A stretch of 64,000 nucleotides of DNA from Enterococcus larvae (GTDB taxonomy: Bacteria > Bacillota > Bacilli > Lactobacillales > Enterococcaceae): the NCBI RefSeq assembly GCF_017830045.1, contig NZ_JAEDXU010000005.1, positions 124,001 through 188,000 of the forward strand, given 5' to 3'. The first letter of the stretch is position 1. The number at the start of each line of letters is the position of its first letter. The translations under genes were made by a program, and so were the position numbers. Of this stretch, positions 37,750 through 46,725 are shown piece by piece. Below the pieces are notes generated by a model that saw nothing but the letters and a program-made list of their open reading frames with translations, was not told the origin of the DNA and ran no database searches.

Positions 37750-38292
37750 ATGAAAAAAAGAGTTTTAGAAACACGGAAGCTGACTGTATTGGCATTACTG
37801 ATCGCAGTGATCGTTGTCTTTACACGTTTCTTTTCTTACGAAACACAGTTTCTCAGAATCAGCTTTACTTTTATACCGGAATCCTTGATGGGACTCCTAT
37901 TTGGTCCTTTTTGGACAGGGATCGGAAGCGCCATTGCAGATGGTGTCGGGGTGATTCTCTTTCCGAAAACCGGTGCCTACTTCCCGGGATTTACGCTTAA
38001 TGCGTTTATTACCGGTGCGATCTATGGCTTTTTCTATTATAAGAAGGAGCTGACATGGTTCAGAGTCATTATGGCGACGTTCCTTGTTACCGTTATCGTT
38101 CATCTGTTCCTGACACCATTATGGTTGGGCTTGATGTACGGTGTGGATCTGAAGATTGTTGCATGGTGGATACCACGTATCGTTAAAAGTGCAATATTCT
38201 TCCCAATTCAGGTAGTGGTTACCTACTATATGGGAACGAAGCTGCCGTACAAGCAATTGTTGAGTAAATTAACACCACTTCATAATAAATAG
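37750..38292 (+). CDS. folT: Folate ECF transporter S component
   Basis: 180 residues, with about six membrane segments. It belongs to the energy-coupling-factor S components; FSYETQFLRISFTFIPESLMG and PFWTGIGSAIADGVGVILFP are typical of FolT. It binds folate and uses a shared EcfAA'T module encoded elsewhere. ATG 37750 has AAAGGAG nine bases upstream; the nearer ATG at 37741 abuts the ribosome site. Regulated by the THF riboswitch before it. Confidence 0.92.
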   Translation: MKKRVLETRKLTVLALLIAVIVVFTRFFSYETQFLRISFTFIPESLMGLLFGPFWTGIGSAIADGVGVILFPKTGAYFPGFTLNAFITGAIYGFFYYKKELTWFRVIMATFLVTVIVHLFLTPLWLGLMYGVDLKIVAWWIPRIVKSAIFFPIQVVVTYYMGTKLPYKQLLSKLTPLHNK

Positions 38293-38334
38293 AAAAAGGA
38301 ACCTTCCGCCATCCCCGGAAGGTTCCTTTTTTTT
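38293..38334 (+). terminator. Bidirectional terminator after folT
   Basis: AAAAAGGAACCTTCCG and its near-complement form a stem of about 16 bp with a T8 run; A residues on the other side allow use by the convergent ABC operon. Confidence 0.9.
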
Positions 38335-38371
38335 CGCGGCAGCCGTATGCGCCACAAGAAGGATTACATGC

Positions 38372-40126
38372 TTACTGTTGAAACTGAGCTTCGTAGAGCG
38401 TCCGATAATAGCCGTTTGGAATGGCAAGCAGTGACTGATGACTACCGATTTCTACGATCTTTCCTTGCTCCATTACCAGGATTTTATCCGCATTTTTGAT
38501 TGTTGATAACCGATGAGCAATAACAAAGCTGGTGCGCCCTTTCATGATCTCTAAAAAGGCAGATTGGATATGCTTTTCAGTTAACGTATCAACTGAGCTG
38601 GTTGCTTCATCAAGGATCAACATGGGCGGATTACTGATCATGGTTCGAGCGATGGTCAGCAGCTGCCGTTGTCCTTCGGATATTTTGATCCCCTGACTGC
38701 CAATCTCAGTGTCCAATCCTTTAGGCAAACGCTGGATGAATTCCGCAGTGTGGGTTTTTCTCAATGCTTCATAGATTTCTGTGTCTGCTGCTTCGCTGTT
38801 TCCATAGACTAAATTCTCTCGGATCGTTCCATCGAATAGCCAAGTATCTTGAAGCACCATTCCAAAGCTTTTTCTGAGACTATCTCTTGTGATTTCATTG
38901 ATGGGATGTTCATCAACATAGATTACACCCTTATCCACATCATAGAAGCGCATCAGCAGATTGACCAGAGTTGATTTTCCAGCACCAGTTTTCCCAACGA
39001 TAGCAATCGTCTCACCGGCATTGACTTTCAGTGTAAAGTCCTCAATCAACGGCTTTGTAGAAACATAGGAAAAGGAAACCCGATCAAAGGTCACTTCGCC
39101 TGAAATCTCGTTGAGGATCAATGCATGTTCTGCATCCGGTGTTTCAGGCTGCTGTTCAAGGATTTCAAAGGTTCTGTCAATCCCAGCCAATGCTGTCTGA
39201 ATTTGAGTGATCATTCCAGATAGCTCAATAAAGGGCTTCGTAAACTGAGCGGAATAGATGGTGAAGCTGGAGATGACCCCAACTGTCACAGCCGTGTTGC
39301 CATTTAAGATCAATAGCCCACCGACCAACCCAATCGCAACATAAGATAGATGATCGATAAATCGTGACAAAGGATTTGTCAAAGAGGAAGAAAACTGAGC
39401 TTTCTGCCCCTCTACATATAATTCGTGATTCATTGTTTCGAATTGCTGTTGAACAACATGTTCCCGTTGGAAAGCCTTGACGATTTTTTGATTGCCGATC
39501 ATCTCTGAAACAAAGCCCGAAATTGTTCCGACGATTTTCTGCTGTGCTGCAAAGTTTTTCTGCGAGGCAGAAGCCACCAGCCAGTTAACAAGAAAGATGA
39601 TCGGTGTAGTGATCAAGACCACGATAGTCAAGGTAAAGCTGAGGCGAATCATGAATATGAAAGCAATGATCACTACCGCAGCTCCTGCAAACAGTTGGTT
39701 GAATACAACCGTTCCGGCACTGGATATATTATCCATATCGTTTGTAAAACGACTGATGATGTCTCCGTGAGAATGACGATCATAATAATTTAGCGACAGC
39801 TGATTCAGCTTGGCGAAGGTATCCTTTCGCAGCTGTGCGACAGAAAGATAGGAGATCCTATTTCCCAGCAGCTGAAGCAGCCATTGACTGATGACAGTTA
39901 TAAGCAGAATACCTGCAAGAAGACCGAGAATGCCATAGAGACGTGTGAAATCTACCTGATCTGCTTGAACCATCGTATCGACTGCTTTTCCCATCGCATA
40001 GGTCATCCAAACAGTAGCCAGACCGCTAGTGACACCCAGCAGCAGGGACAAGATCAATTCCAACCGATAATGCAGCAGGTAAGGAAGGAATTTCTTAAAT
40101 GAACGAGTCGTTGGTTTATTCATCAT
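38372..40126 (-). CDS. Heterodimeric ABC exporter subunit B (catalytic NBD)
   Basis: 584 residues: six-segment exporter membrane domain (about 20-310) and nucleotide-binding domain with Walker A GKTGAGKST, signature ISEGQRQLL and canonical Walker B LILDEATSSVD. ATG 40126 has AGGAGG upstream and overlaps the end of the partner by 11 bp, so the two are coupled. Relatives include LmrCD, BmrCD and the enterococcal EfrAB drug exporters; substrates cannot be told from sequence. Confidence 0.92.
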   Translation of the reverse strand: MMNKPTTRSFKKFLPYLLHYRLELILSLLLGVTSGLATVWMTYAMGKAVDTMVQADQVDFTRLYGILGLLAGILLITVISQWLLQLLGNRISYLSVAQLRKDTFAKLNQLSLNYYDRHSHGDIISRFTNDMDNISSAGTVVFNQLFAGAAVVIIAFIFMIRLSFTLTIVVLITTPIIFLVNWLVASASQKNFAAQQKIVGTISGFVSEMIGNQKIVKAFQREHVVQQQFETMNHELYVEGQKAQFSSSLTNPLSRFIDHLSYVAIGLVGGLLILNGNTAVTVGVISSFTIYSAQFTKPFIELSGMITQIQTALAGIDRTFEILEQQPETPDAEHALILNEISGEVTFDRVSFSYVSTKPLIEDFTLKVNAGETIAIVGKTGAGKSTLVNLLMRFYDVDKGVIYVDEHPINEITRDSLRKSFGMVLQDTWLFDGTIRENLVYGNSEAADTEIYEALRKTHTAEFIQRLPKGLDTEIGSQGIKISEGQRQLLTIARTMISNPPMLILDEATSSVDTLTEKHIQSAFLEIMKGRTSFVIAHRLSTIKNADKILVMEQGKIVEIGSHQSLLAIPNGYYRTLYEAQFQQ

Positions 40127-41846
40127 TGTCAGCCTCCTGTGAGAGAACAATTTCTTGATACTGTGGAGAGCTCTTCAATAACTGTTCATGTGTACCTAAA
40201 CCAACAGTTTTTCCTTCATCCAGAACAAGTATTTGCTGGGCATGACGGATGGAGCTGATTCGTTGTGAGATAACGATCAGGGTTGTTTTTTCCAAGCGTG
40301 TATTCAGTGCTGCTCGCAAATTCAAATCTGTTTGATAATCAAGAGCACTTAATGAATCGTCTAAAACCAGGATATCCGGCTTAGCAATCAATGCACGTGC
40401 GATCGTCAGACGTTGTTTTTGTCCGCCTGAAAAGTTTTTCCCACCTTCATAGATTGGTGTGTCCAAGCCTTGTTCCAGCTGTTCCACAAATTCTCTACAC
40501 TGGGCAATGTCTAAGGCTTCCCAACAATCCTTGTCCTTCGCATCTTCTTTCCCCCACTGAAGGTTCTCACGAATCGTACCAGTAAAAAGTATCGGAGTTT
40601 GAGGTACCATAGCGATTTTTCGACGCAGCTGATCCAACGGCCAGTTGCGAACATCTTGACCATCAATAGTGATGATGCCTTCTGAGGTATCATAGAATCG
40701 AGGTATCAGTTGTGTTAAGGTACTTTTTCCACTGCCTGTAGCTCCCGTGATTCCCAGCATGGTACCATTGGGGATTTGCAGCGTGATATTCTTTAAAGCA
40801 AGTCCGGCATCTGGTTGATACCGAAATGAGACGGCATCAAAAAGGACGCCTGTATGCTCAACAGCAGCAGAGTCGAAGGCAGCATCACTTTTCGTGTCGA
40901 TACTTGGCGTAACAGCCAAAACCTCGTTGACCCTTGAAGCGGAAGCTGATGCGCGAGTAAAAATCAGTACGAGATTGGAAACGACGATCAGTGCCAGCAG
41001 CATCTGATTCATATAATTGATCAGTGCCAACACTTCTCCCTGTTGTAGAGACCCCAGAGAAACCTTCCAGCCGCTGATATAGAGTAGGAAGATGATTCCG
41101 GCGTTCATGATCAATGTCGTTGCCGGTGTCAGAAAAGCGGAAATTCTTGAAACACGCAAGTAAACATCTGCTAAGTCATCTGTTGTTTTGTCCACTTGTT
41201 TGATTTCTGTTTCTTTTCTGGCAAATGCCCGAATCACCCGAACCCCACTCAAATTCTGACTTAGTTGTAAGTTCAGCTTGTCGATCATTCCTTGAATTTT
41301 TTTATATAGCGGAACAGTGATTTTGATGATGATGAATAAAATCAGACAAAATACAGGCAGCAGTAAGAGAAACAAGAGTCCTGCCTGAGTATCGATATAA
41401 AAGGCCATGAACACTGAACCAATGCTCAAGAAGGGTGCCCGAATCACTAAACGAATCAGCATCGCCAGTGCGAGCTGCAGCTGGTTGATGTCGTTTGTTG
41501 TTCGTGTGATCAATGTATCTGTACCGAAATCGTTCAGTTCGGCGTGAGACAGTGAATTGATCTTTTTGATCAGCTGATTTCTCAGCTCAGTACCGAAGCC
41601 TTGAGAAGCGATCGAAGAATAGTATTGGCAGATCATCACGCAAATCAGACCGATCACAGACATAAGAACCATCAAGCCTGCCATCTTTATGACATAGTCC
41701 TTGTCGTTTTCTTGAATGCCGTTATCTACCAGTCGAGCCATCATTAAAGGAAGAACTAGTTCGAAGCAAGCCTCTAAGAATTTAAAGAATGGACCAAGAA
41801 TGATTTGTTTTTTGTATTTTTTTGCATAGATCAATAAATGAAACAT
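40116..41846 (-). CDS. Heterodimeric ABC exporter subunit A (degenerate NBD)
   Basis: 576 residues with exporter membrane domain and NBD: Walker A GATGSGKST, signature FSGGQKQRL, but Walker B reads LVLDDSLSALD, with Asp in place of the catalytic Glu. This is the known asymmetry of heterodimeric exporters, in which one ATP site is inactive. GGGGGA precedes the ATG. First gene of a two-gene operon; its promoter region overlaps that of the divergent gene at 42060. Confidence 0.92.
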   Translation of the reverse strand: MFHLLIYAKKYKKQIILGPFFKFLEACFELVLPLMMARLVDNGIQENDKDYVIKMAGLMVLMSVIGLICVMICQYYSSIASQGFGTELRNQLIKKINSLSHAELNDFGTDTLITRTTNDINQLQLALAMLIRLVIRAPFLSIGSVFMAFYIDTQAGLLFLLLLPVFCLILFIIIKITVPLYKKIQGMIDKLNLQLSQNLSGVRVIRAFARKETEIKQVDKTTDDLADVYLRVSRISAFLTPATTLIMNAGIIFLLYISGWKVSLGSLQQGEVLALINYMNQMLLALIVVSNLVLIFTRASASASRVNEVLAVTPSIDTKSDAAFDSAAVEHTGVLFDAVSFRYQPDAGLALKNITLQIPNGTMLGITGATGSGKSTLTQLIPRFYDTSEGIITIDGQDVRNWPLDQLRRKIAMVPQTPILFTGTIRENLQWGKEDAKDKDCWEALDIAQCREFVEQLEQGLDTPIYEGGKNFSGGQKQRLTIARALIAKPDILVLDDSLSALDYQTDLNLRAALNTRLEKTTLIVISQRISSIRHAQQILVLDEGKTVGLGTHEQLLKSSPQYQEIVLSQEADNDE

Positions 41847-41926
41847 CTTTTTCCCCCTTATCTGTTCTATTGTATCTCAATCCCTCCGGCAATTAAAGTT
41901 GCTCGCTTTTTTCGTCACTTATTTGC

Positions 41927-41932
41927 TACAAT
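41927..41932 (+). promoter_or_regulatory. Extended -10 element
   Basis: TGCTACAAT: a TG dinucleotide one base before TACAAT, about 130 bp before the membrane-protein gene. No good -35. Confidence 0.4.
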
Positions 41933-42059
41933 GGATAGGAGTCTTAAGAAAGGAATAGCCTGCCTTTATAAAAAATTGAAGGACAGCAGATCATGTTTGA
42001 AGAGAGAAAATCAAAATAAATATCAGGTACCGCAGTGTAAAGAAGGGATCGTGGAAAGT

Positions 42060-42890
42060 GTGGATCAATTATCAGAACTTATTTTGCTATTTTTTATTTA
42101 TTCGTTCATCGGGTGGGTATGGGAAACGATATATTGCTCAATCAAAGCTGGAAGGTTTGTATACAGAGGATTTTTAACAGGCCCCTATTGTCCGATTTAT
42201 GGATTCGGTATTCTGGGTGTACTGTATTTCTTAGAGCCTTTCAAAAATAATCTGGTTTTACTCTATCTGTTTTCAGCTGTTTTGGTCAGCGTATTGGAAT
42301 ATGTAACCAGCTATATATTGGAAAAGCTGTTTCATGCCTCGTGGTGGGACTACAAGGATGTGCCGTTGAATTTGAATGGTCGAATCGCATTGCCGATTTC
42401 AGCATTCTGGGGAATTGCCTGTGTGTTGATCGTCCGAGTGATCCATCCGCGGATACAACTGCTTTCAGATTATTTAATTGCCCAATTCCATTGGGTACTG
42501 CCCGCTTTATTTACAGGGATACTTTTAGTGGACCTAGTTTATACTGTGACTAATATGCAGGCATTCAAACGTATGACAGAGGAAGTCAACGAGCTGTTCG
42601 AAACACGAGCAAAGGAATTGTCGGAAAGTGTTGCTGAAAAAGGCGAATCTCTGAAGGCAGAATGGGCGGAGTGGAAGCAGACGCTGGAGCAGGAAATCGG
42701 AGAGCGAACAGCCAAGCAGCAGGCTTTTATTGACGAGCTCAAAGAGAACAGCGCAGTCAGCCAACGACTTCAACGCTTGAATTTCAGCCAACGACGCTGG
42801 ATCAAAAACTATCCTAAGCTGACACTTAGAGGGATGGAAAATCCGGAAACAGTCAAACGCCTGTTTACTTCCTTTAAAAAGAAAAAGTAA
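42060..42890 (+). CDS. Putative ABC-transporter type IV family membrane protein (PF06541-like)
   Basis: 276 residues. About five membrane segments (LSELILLFFIYSFIGWVWET at the start; GVLYFLEPFKNN; LISVLEYVTSYILE-like region; a segment near 140; WVLPALFTGILLVDLVYTV), then a charged coiled-coil tail (about 180-276). The GW(V/I)WE(T) and EY(V)TS motifs are typical of this family, formerly called putative ABC permeases; its function is unknown. GTG 42060 is preferred because the protein then starts MDQLSELILLF as in relatives; a longer frame runs back to 41838 but overlaps the divergent gene and looks non-coding. Confidence 0.75.
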   Translation: MDQLSELILLFFIYSFIGWVWETIYCSIKAGRFVYRGFLTGPYCPIYGFGILGVLYFLEPFKNNLVLLYLFSAVLVSVLEYVTSYILEKLFHASWWDYKDVPLNLNGRIALPISAFWGIACVLIVRVIHPRIQLLSDYLIAQFHWVLPALFTGILLVDLVYTVTNMQAFKRMTEEVNELFETRAKELSESVAEKGESLKAEWAEWKQTLEQEIGERTAKQQAFIDELKENSAVSQRLQRLNFSQRRWIKNYPKLTLRGMENPETVKRLFTSFKKKK

Positions 42891-42895
42891 TAAAC

Positions 42896-42908
42896 TGTAA
42901 CAGTTACA
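42896..42908. promoter_or_regulatory. TGTAAC-A-GTTACA palindrome
   Basis: A perfect 6+1+6 palindrome directly after the membrane-protein gene. The half-site TGTAA recurs at 43029 and 43039 before the 3D-domain gene, so it may belong to the regulation of that gene. Confidence 0.3.
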
Positions 42909-43076
42909 AAAATGTGTGTTATTACGCATAAAGCACCAGATGACCGAATAAATTCTTCCTATATGATCTGGATTTTTTTCAAATAGATACAGATCAATAT
43001 TACAGCTATTCTTAAGTTTTCTTTAAATTGTAATAATTTGTAACGTGACTGAAACAAAATAAACTCTTAAGATTAG

Positions 43077-43082
43077 TATAAT
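43077..43082 (+). promoter_or_regulatory. -10 element of the 3D-domain gene
   Basis: A perfect TATAAT about 45 bp before the start; the -35 is weak, which suggests an activator. Direct repeats TGTAAT and TGTAAC (43029, 43039) lie 33-48 bp upstream of it. Confidence 0.5.
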
Positions 43083-43123
43083 AAATAGAGTTAGGATTTA
43101 TTATAGGAAAGGTGTTGGATTCA

Positions 43124-44215
43124 GTGGGAATTAAAAAGCTGATGCCTGTATTATCGGCAATCATCTTATTAAATCTGGCCTTCCCTTCTGTTATTGCTCA
43201 TGCAGAATCATTGGATTCTCTGGAAAGTGAAGAACAACAAGCGACAGAAATGGGACAAATTCTTAATCAAAATATTGATACAGCATTGACTGAAGTAAAT
43301 GAAAAATATGCTGAGATTGAAAAGTTAAAGGAAGAGATTGCCAGTGCAGAAGAGACGATTGAAAGCTCTGAAGCTGAGATTATCGTAACAGAGGAAAATA
43401 TCGATCGTCGTAAAAATGCGATTGGTGATCGAATGAAATCGATCCAATTGAATGGGGAAACTCGTACGTGGCAGGTTCTGCTTGAAGCTGAGAGCTTATC
43501 AGACTTCTTCAACAGAGCATATGCAATGACAGTATTGCAAAATGCCGAGAAAGAAAAGATCGAAAGCCTTGCTGCTGAGAAGGAAAAACTGAACGAGCTT
43601 CAGGAAACCGTACAAACAAAGCAGGCAGAGCTTCAAGTAAATCAGGAAAAATTGCAGGAAGAAGCACAATCTATGGATATCGAAGTCGCTTCTTTGAAAC
43701 AGGAGCTTGCGAACAACGAAGAATCACTGCAGCTGATTGCGAATAAAAAAATTGCTGAACAAGATCGTTTAGAAGAAGAAGCACAGGCCGCTGCAAAAGC
43801 AGAGCAAGAGCGCCTGAGCTCGGAAGTTGCACAAGCAGCAGAAGGTTCTTCTGAATCACAGACATCAGAACCGGCTGTTGAGCCATCTGATCCTGGTACT
43901 GCTGAAAACAATGGAGGCAGTGCAGAGGCTGGTCAAGTGATGTATATGGAATCTACCGCTTATTCACTGAATGAGCCTGGTTCAGGATATATCACAGCGA
44001 TTGGAATCGACCTGCGTGTTCAAAGCAACGTGATAGCCGTTGACCCAAGTGTTATCCCTCTAGGTAAACTAGTAGAAGTAGAAGGATATGGATATGCAGT
44101 AGCCGGAGATACTGGTGGTGCAATCAAAGGGCACATCATTGATGTTCATTTCAATTCAGTTGAACAGTGTCGTCAATGGGGACGCCGTCACAACGTAAGA
44201 GTCGTTGTACAATAA
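43124..44215 (+). CDS. Secreted PcsB-like coiled-coil protein with 3D domain
   Basis: 363 residues. A Sec signal peptide (KKLMPVLSAIILLNLAFPSVIAHA) is followed by a PcsB/CC-type coiled coil (about 30-225) with LNGETRTWQVLLEAESLSDFFNRAYAM, an Ala/Ser/Glu linker, and a C-terminal 3D domain (about 265-363) with the three aspartates in IGIDLRV, VIAVDPSVIPLG and AGDTGG/IIDVHF. 3D domains are MltA-like lytic transglycosylase or hydrolase modules in Firmicutes. It is probably a cell-wall remodelling enzyme held in check by the coiled coil. GTG 43124 is chosen (AAAGGTG nine bases upstream); GTG 43112 is also possible. Confidence 0.82.
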   Translation: MGIKKLMPVLSAIILLNLAFPSVIAHAESLDSLESEEQQATEMGQILNQNIDTALTEVNEKYAEIEKLKEEIASAEETIESSEAEIIVTEENIDRRKNAIGDRMKSIQLNGETRTWQVLLEAESLSDFFNRAYAMTVLQNAEKEKIESLAAEKEKLNELQETVQTKQAELQVNQEKLQEEAQSMDIEVASLKQELANNEESLQLIANKKIAEQDRLEEEAQAAAKAEQERLSSEVAQAAEGSSESQTSEPAVEPSDPGTAENNGGSAEAGQVMYMESTAYSLNEPGSGYITAIGIDLRVQSNVIAVDPSVIPLGKLVEVEGYGYAVAGDTGGAIKGHIIDVHFNSVEQCRQWGRRHNVRVVVQ

Positions 44216-44226
44216 TATGAAAAGTC

Positions 44227-44254
44227 GAGACAGGATTTCCTGTCTCGTTTTTTA
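44227..44254 (+). terminator. Terminator after 3D-domain gene
   Basis: CGAGACAGGA pairs with TCCTGTCTCG and is followed by six T. Confidence 0.92.
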
Positions 44255-44368
44255 TTCTCTGGTTTATTGTTGTTTGAAACATGGAGAAAGTTTCCTAATT
44301 AAAAAAACATTTAAAGAATTGCTTTATTGGCATAAAATGGAAGAAAGTAAATAAATGAGGCGATAGAT

Positions 44369-44575
44369 GTGATCATTGGTATAGAAGTTGTTCTTTTATT
44401 GATAATTGTGACATACGGTGGTAATTTCCTTCTCTACACTTTCTTTAAAAAGAAGCGGGAGATTCAAGGGATGGAGAAGCTGGCTATTATTTTTGGCATC
44501 AATATGCTCATTTTACTGTTGGATAGCGCACTCATCGTTATGGCTGTTTTGATTGAAAAAGGTGCCGCGTCTTAA
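44369..44575 (+). CDS. Small two-segment membrane protein
   Basis: 68 residues: two membrane segments (VVLLLIIVTYGGNFLLYTF and LAIIFGINMLILLLDSALIVMAVL) joined by a basic KKKREIQGMEK loop. GTG start with GAGGCG upstream. No family recognised. It lies 33 bp before the MerR gene and may be co-transcribed with it. Confidence 0.65.
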   Translation: MIIGIEVVLLLIIVTYGGNFLLYTFFKKKREIQGMEKLAIIFGINMLILLLDSALIVMAVLIEKGAAS

Positions 44576-44608
44576 GGCGAATTAAAATTAGTAAGTGGAG
44601 CTGGAAAA

Positions 44609-45436
44609 ATGTTTAAAATAGGTGAATTTTCAAAATTATCTCAAGTATCCGTTCGAATGCTCAGATATTATGATGAGCAGGGGTTATTGCTGCCGGCAGC
44701 AGTAGATCGAGAAAGCGGCTATCGCTTTTATCATGTCAGTCAGCTGGCAAAGCTGCAAAAAATCATTTTATTGAAGAATTTGAAATTTTCTACAGTAGAA
44801 ATCAAGGAACTGGTTGAGGAAGAGCTGACAGAGGAGTACTTTCAGCAGCAGCTTAAAAAGAAGTATCGACAAATTGAGCAGGAAATCATGGAGGAGCAGC
44901 AACGCTTGCTGCAGCTGGCGAAAACAATCGAACAAATAGAGAAACCGATGGAAGCAAATCATCAGGTCATTTTTCGCGCATTGCCGAAAGAAGCAATCGT
45001 CAGTCTGCGAAAGGTGATCCCTTCCTACTATCATGAAGGCCCGTTATGGCAGGAGTTCATGGAGCTTCTGGAACAGGAGGAGCTGGACTATCTTAAGCAG
45101 GCACCAGATAACTTTACTGTATTTCATGATGAATGTTATCTGGAAGAAGGCGTGGATATTGAAATTTGTTTAAAATTGAAAGCAGCAACACAGGTACAGG
45201 AACCGCTGACTAGTTATGAGATGGAGCGAATCCCTCTAGTTGCATCAATATTTGTTGTGGGATCATATGACAATATTCAAGGTGCTTACCATTATTTCGC
45301 TGAATGGCTGGCAGAGAATGAAGAATATGAGATGGAGAAACCGACAAGACAAGTGAGTCATCGCGGACCGGACACAGAAACAGATCCGGAAAACTATTTA
45401 ACAGAAATTCAGATACCAATCAAAAAAATATCCTGA
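44609..45436 (+). CDS. MerR-family regulator with GyrI-like effector domain
   Basis: 275 residues. The N-terminal MerR winged helix (FKIGEFSKLSQVSVRMLRYYDEQGLL, residues 2-27) and helical linker (to about 115) are followed by a GyrI/BmrR-like effector-binding domain (VIFRALPKEAIVSLRKVIPSYY onward). BmrR-type regulators bind hydrophobic cations and activate drug exporter genes. GGAG lies about nine bases before the ATG. No obvious target promoter with the typical 19-bp spacing was found next to it. Confidence 0.9.
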   Translation: MFKIGEFSKLSQVSVRMLRYYDEQGLLLPAAVDRESGYRFYHVSQLAKLQKIILLKNLKFSTVEIKELVEEELTEEYFQQQLKKKYRQIEQEIMEEQQRLLQLAKTIEQIEKPMEANHQVIFRALPKEAIVSLRKVIPSYYHEGPLWQEFMELLEQEELDYLKQAPDNFTVFHDECYLEEGVDIEICLKLKAATQVQEPLTSYEMERIPLVASIFVVGSYDNIQGAYHYFAEWLAENEEYEMEKPTRQVSHRGPDTETDPENYLTEIQIPIKKIS

Positions 45437-45583
45437 TTCGTTCATTATATTCGTGTATATTTTGCTATCAGAAGAAGGATGGCACGAAAAACACTTTTAC
45501 TGGTATTCGAATAAGTAGAGAAAATAAGATGTCTACAAACAAAAGATAATCATCAAACGATATGTTTCATCAATTTCAAAATA

Positions 45584-45632
45584 AAGCTGTCACAAAAATT
45601 TTTCGTCGATTTTTGTGACAGCCTTGTTTTAT
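45584..45632 (+). terminator. Bidirectional terminator
   Basis: GCTGTCACAAAAAT pairs with ATTTTTGTGACAGC between the convergent MerR and IclR genes; T residues follow on the plus strand and A residues precede. Confidence 0.85.
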
Positions 45633-45715
45633 TTCAGCATTTTAAGCAGGAATTATCTACCAATGATTTCTTGCTTTTCATAAAATCGATTTCTAGAGCA
45701 TTCAGTGTTAGCAAA

Positions 45716-46474
45716 TTATTTCCAATACCCCAGATTTTTAGAGGATTCCTTTGCTGCTTGCTTCAGTAACGGTATCAGCTCATTGATTCTCTTCGTAGTA
45801 AAACGAGTGGTGGCACCGACTAAGGAAAGTGAGGCAACAACTGTTCCTGTATAATCCCGAACTGGTACAGCAATCGAAGAAACGTTTTCTGTTAGCTCAT
45901 CTTTACTATAGGAGAACCCTGATGCACGAATCGCTTCCAGTTCTTCCTTCAGTTTAAATGGGTTAGTGATTGTATCTGCTGTATAGGCGGTTAAGTTATT
46001 TTCAATGATCTTATCCCAAAAAGAGGTTTCCTGATAAGCCAGAAGCAGTTTGCCGGAACTGGTTGCATGGGCCGGATTGCGTCTGCCTAAATGTGTTTTC
46101 ATTTTCGTATGGATGGCGGATTCATCTTTTTGAATATATACGATTTCCATTCCATCGAGAATAGCGATATGCCCACTTTCATTGGTTCGAACAACGAGCT
46201 GACTCAAGGCAGGAGCTAACTCTTGCTGAATATGCATAGCGCTTAATGTAATTCCTGCAAGGCTGAGTATGGCTAAGCCGAGCATATATGATTGATCGTC
46301 GCTGCTCTTGCGGACAAAGCCTTCACTTGCAAGTGTAGCAAGGGTTCGACTAACAGTGCTTTTAGACAGTTCTGTCATTTTACTGATCTCAGTAACACGA
46401 AGCTTATTTTTTTCAGGAGAAAAGCATTTCAGTATGGTTAAAGCATTTTTCACGGATTGCAACTCTTGGGACAT
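45716..46474 (-). CDS. IclR-family regulator of the catechol operon
   Basis: 252 residues. N-terminal winged helix (VTEISKMTELSKSTVSRTLATLASEGFV, about 22-50) and C-terminal IclR ligand domain (AMHIQQELAPALSQLV to the end). IclR-type proteins such as PcaR, PobR and CatR-like regulators respond to aromatic intermediates. AAGGAGG precedes the ATG. The divergent position next to a complete meta-cleavage operon makes this its likely regulator (inference). Confidence 0.9.
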   Translation of the reverse strand: MSQELQSVKNALTILKCFSPEKNKLRVTEISKMTELSKSTVSRTLATLASEGFVRKSSDDQSYMLGLAILSLAGITLSAMHIQQELAPALSQLVVRTNESGHIAILDGMEIVYIQKDESAIHTKMKTHLGRRNPAHATSSGKLLLAYQETSFWDKIIENNLTAYTADTITNPFKLKEELEAIRASGFSYSKDELTENVSSIAVPVRDYTGTVVASLSLVGATTRFTTKRINELIPLLKQAAKESSKNLGYWK

Positions 46475-46528
46475 GATTCCAACCTCCTTGTTCCTCTATG
46501 CGGAACATTATAGTGAATAAACAATAAA

Positions 46529-46542
46529 TGAAAGCGCTAACT
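46529..46542. promoter_or_regulatory. Catabolite response element (cre) between iclR gene and catechol operon
   Basis: TGAAAGCGCTAACT matches TGWAARCGYTWNCW at every position. CcpA bound here could lower expression of the catechol operon or its regulator when preferred sugars are present. Confidence 0.72.
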
Positions 46543-46583
46543 ATATTGGTATTATAAAACAATTTTGAGGAAAATCAAGAACT

Positions 46584-46600
46584 GTTCCGTATACAGGGAA
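46584..46600. promoter_or_regulatory. Candidate IclR-type operator
   Basis: TTCC and GGAA arms separated by eight bases (TTCCGTATACAGGGAA) lie just upstream of the operon -35, an activator position. A related GCGGAAC half-site lies at 46499. Confidence 0.4.
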
Positions 46601-46607
46601 AGTTGAA

Positions 46608-46636
46608 TTGTTGTTTTATTCAGGAGATCCTATAAT
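46608..46636 (+). promoter_or_regulatory. Promoter of catechol meta-cleavage operon
   Basis: TTGTTG (46608-46613) and a perfect TATAAT (46631-46636) with 17-bp spacing, 90 bp before the first gene. A small hairpin (AAGAGCT/AGCTCTT, 46645-46670) lies in the leader. Confidence 0.7.
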
Positions 46637-46725
46637 GAAAAAAAAGAAGAGCTGAAATAAAAAGCTCTTTATTCAACAAATGCTATCACTGACTATTTAA
46701 CAGCAAAATGAAGGGAGGAGATTCA

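Noticed and set aside
41838-42059. N-terminal extension of the PF06541-like gene
   Set aside because: It overlaps the divergent exporter gene and its promoter, and lacks membrane-protein character; the family start fits GTG 42060.
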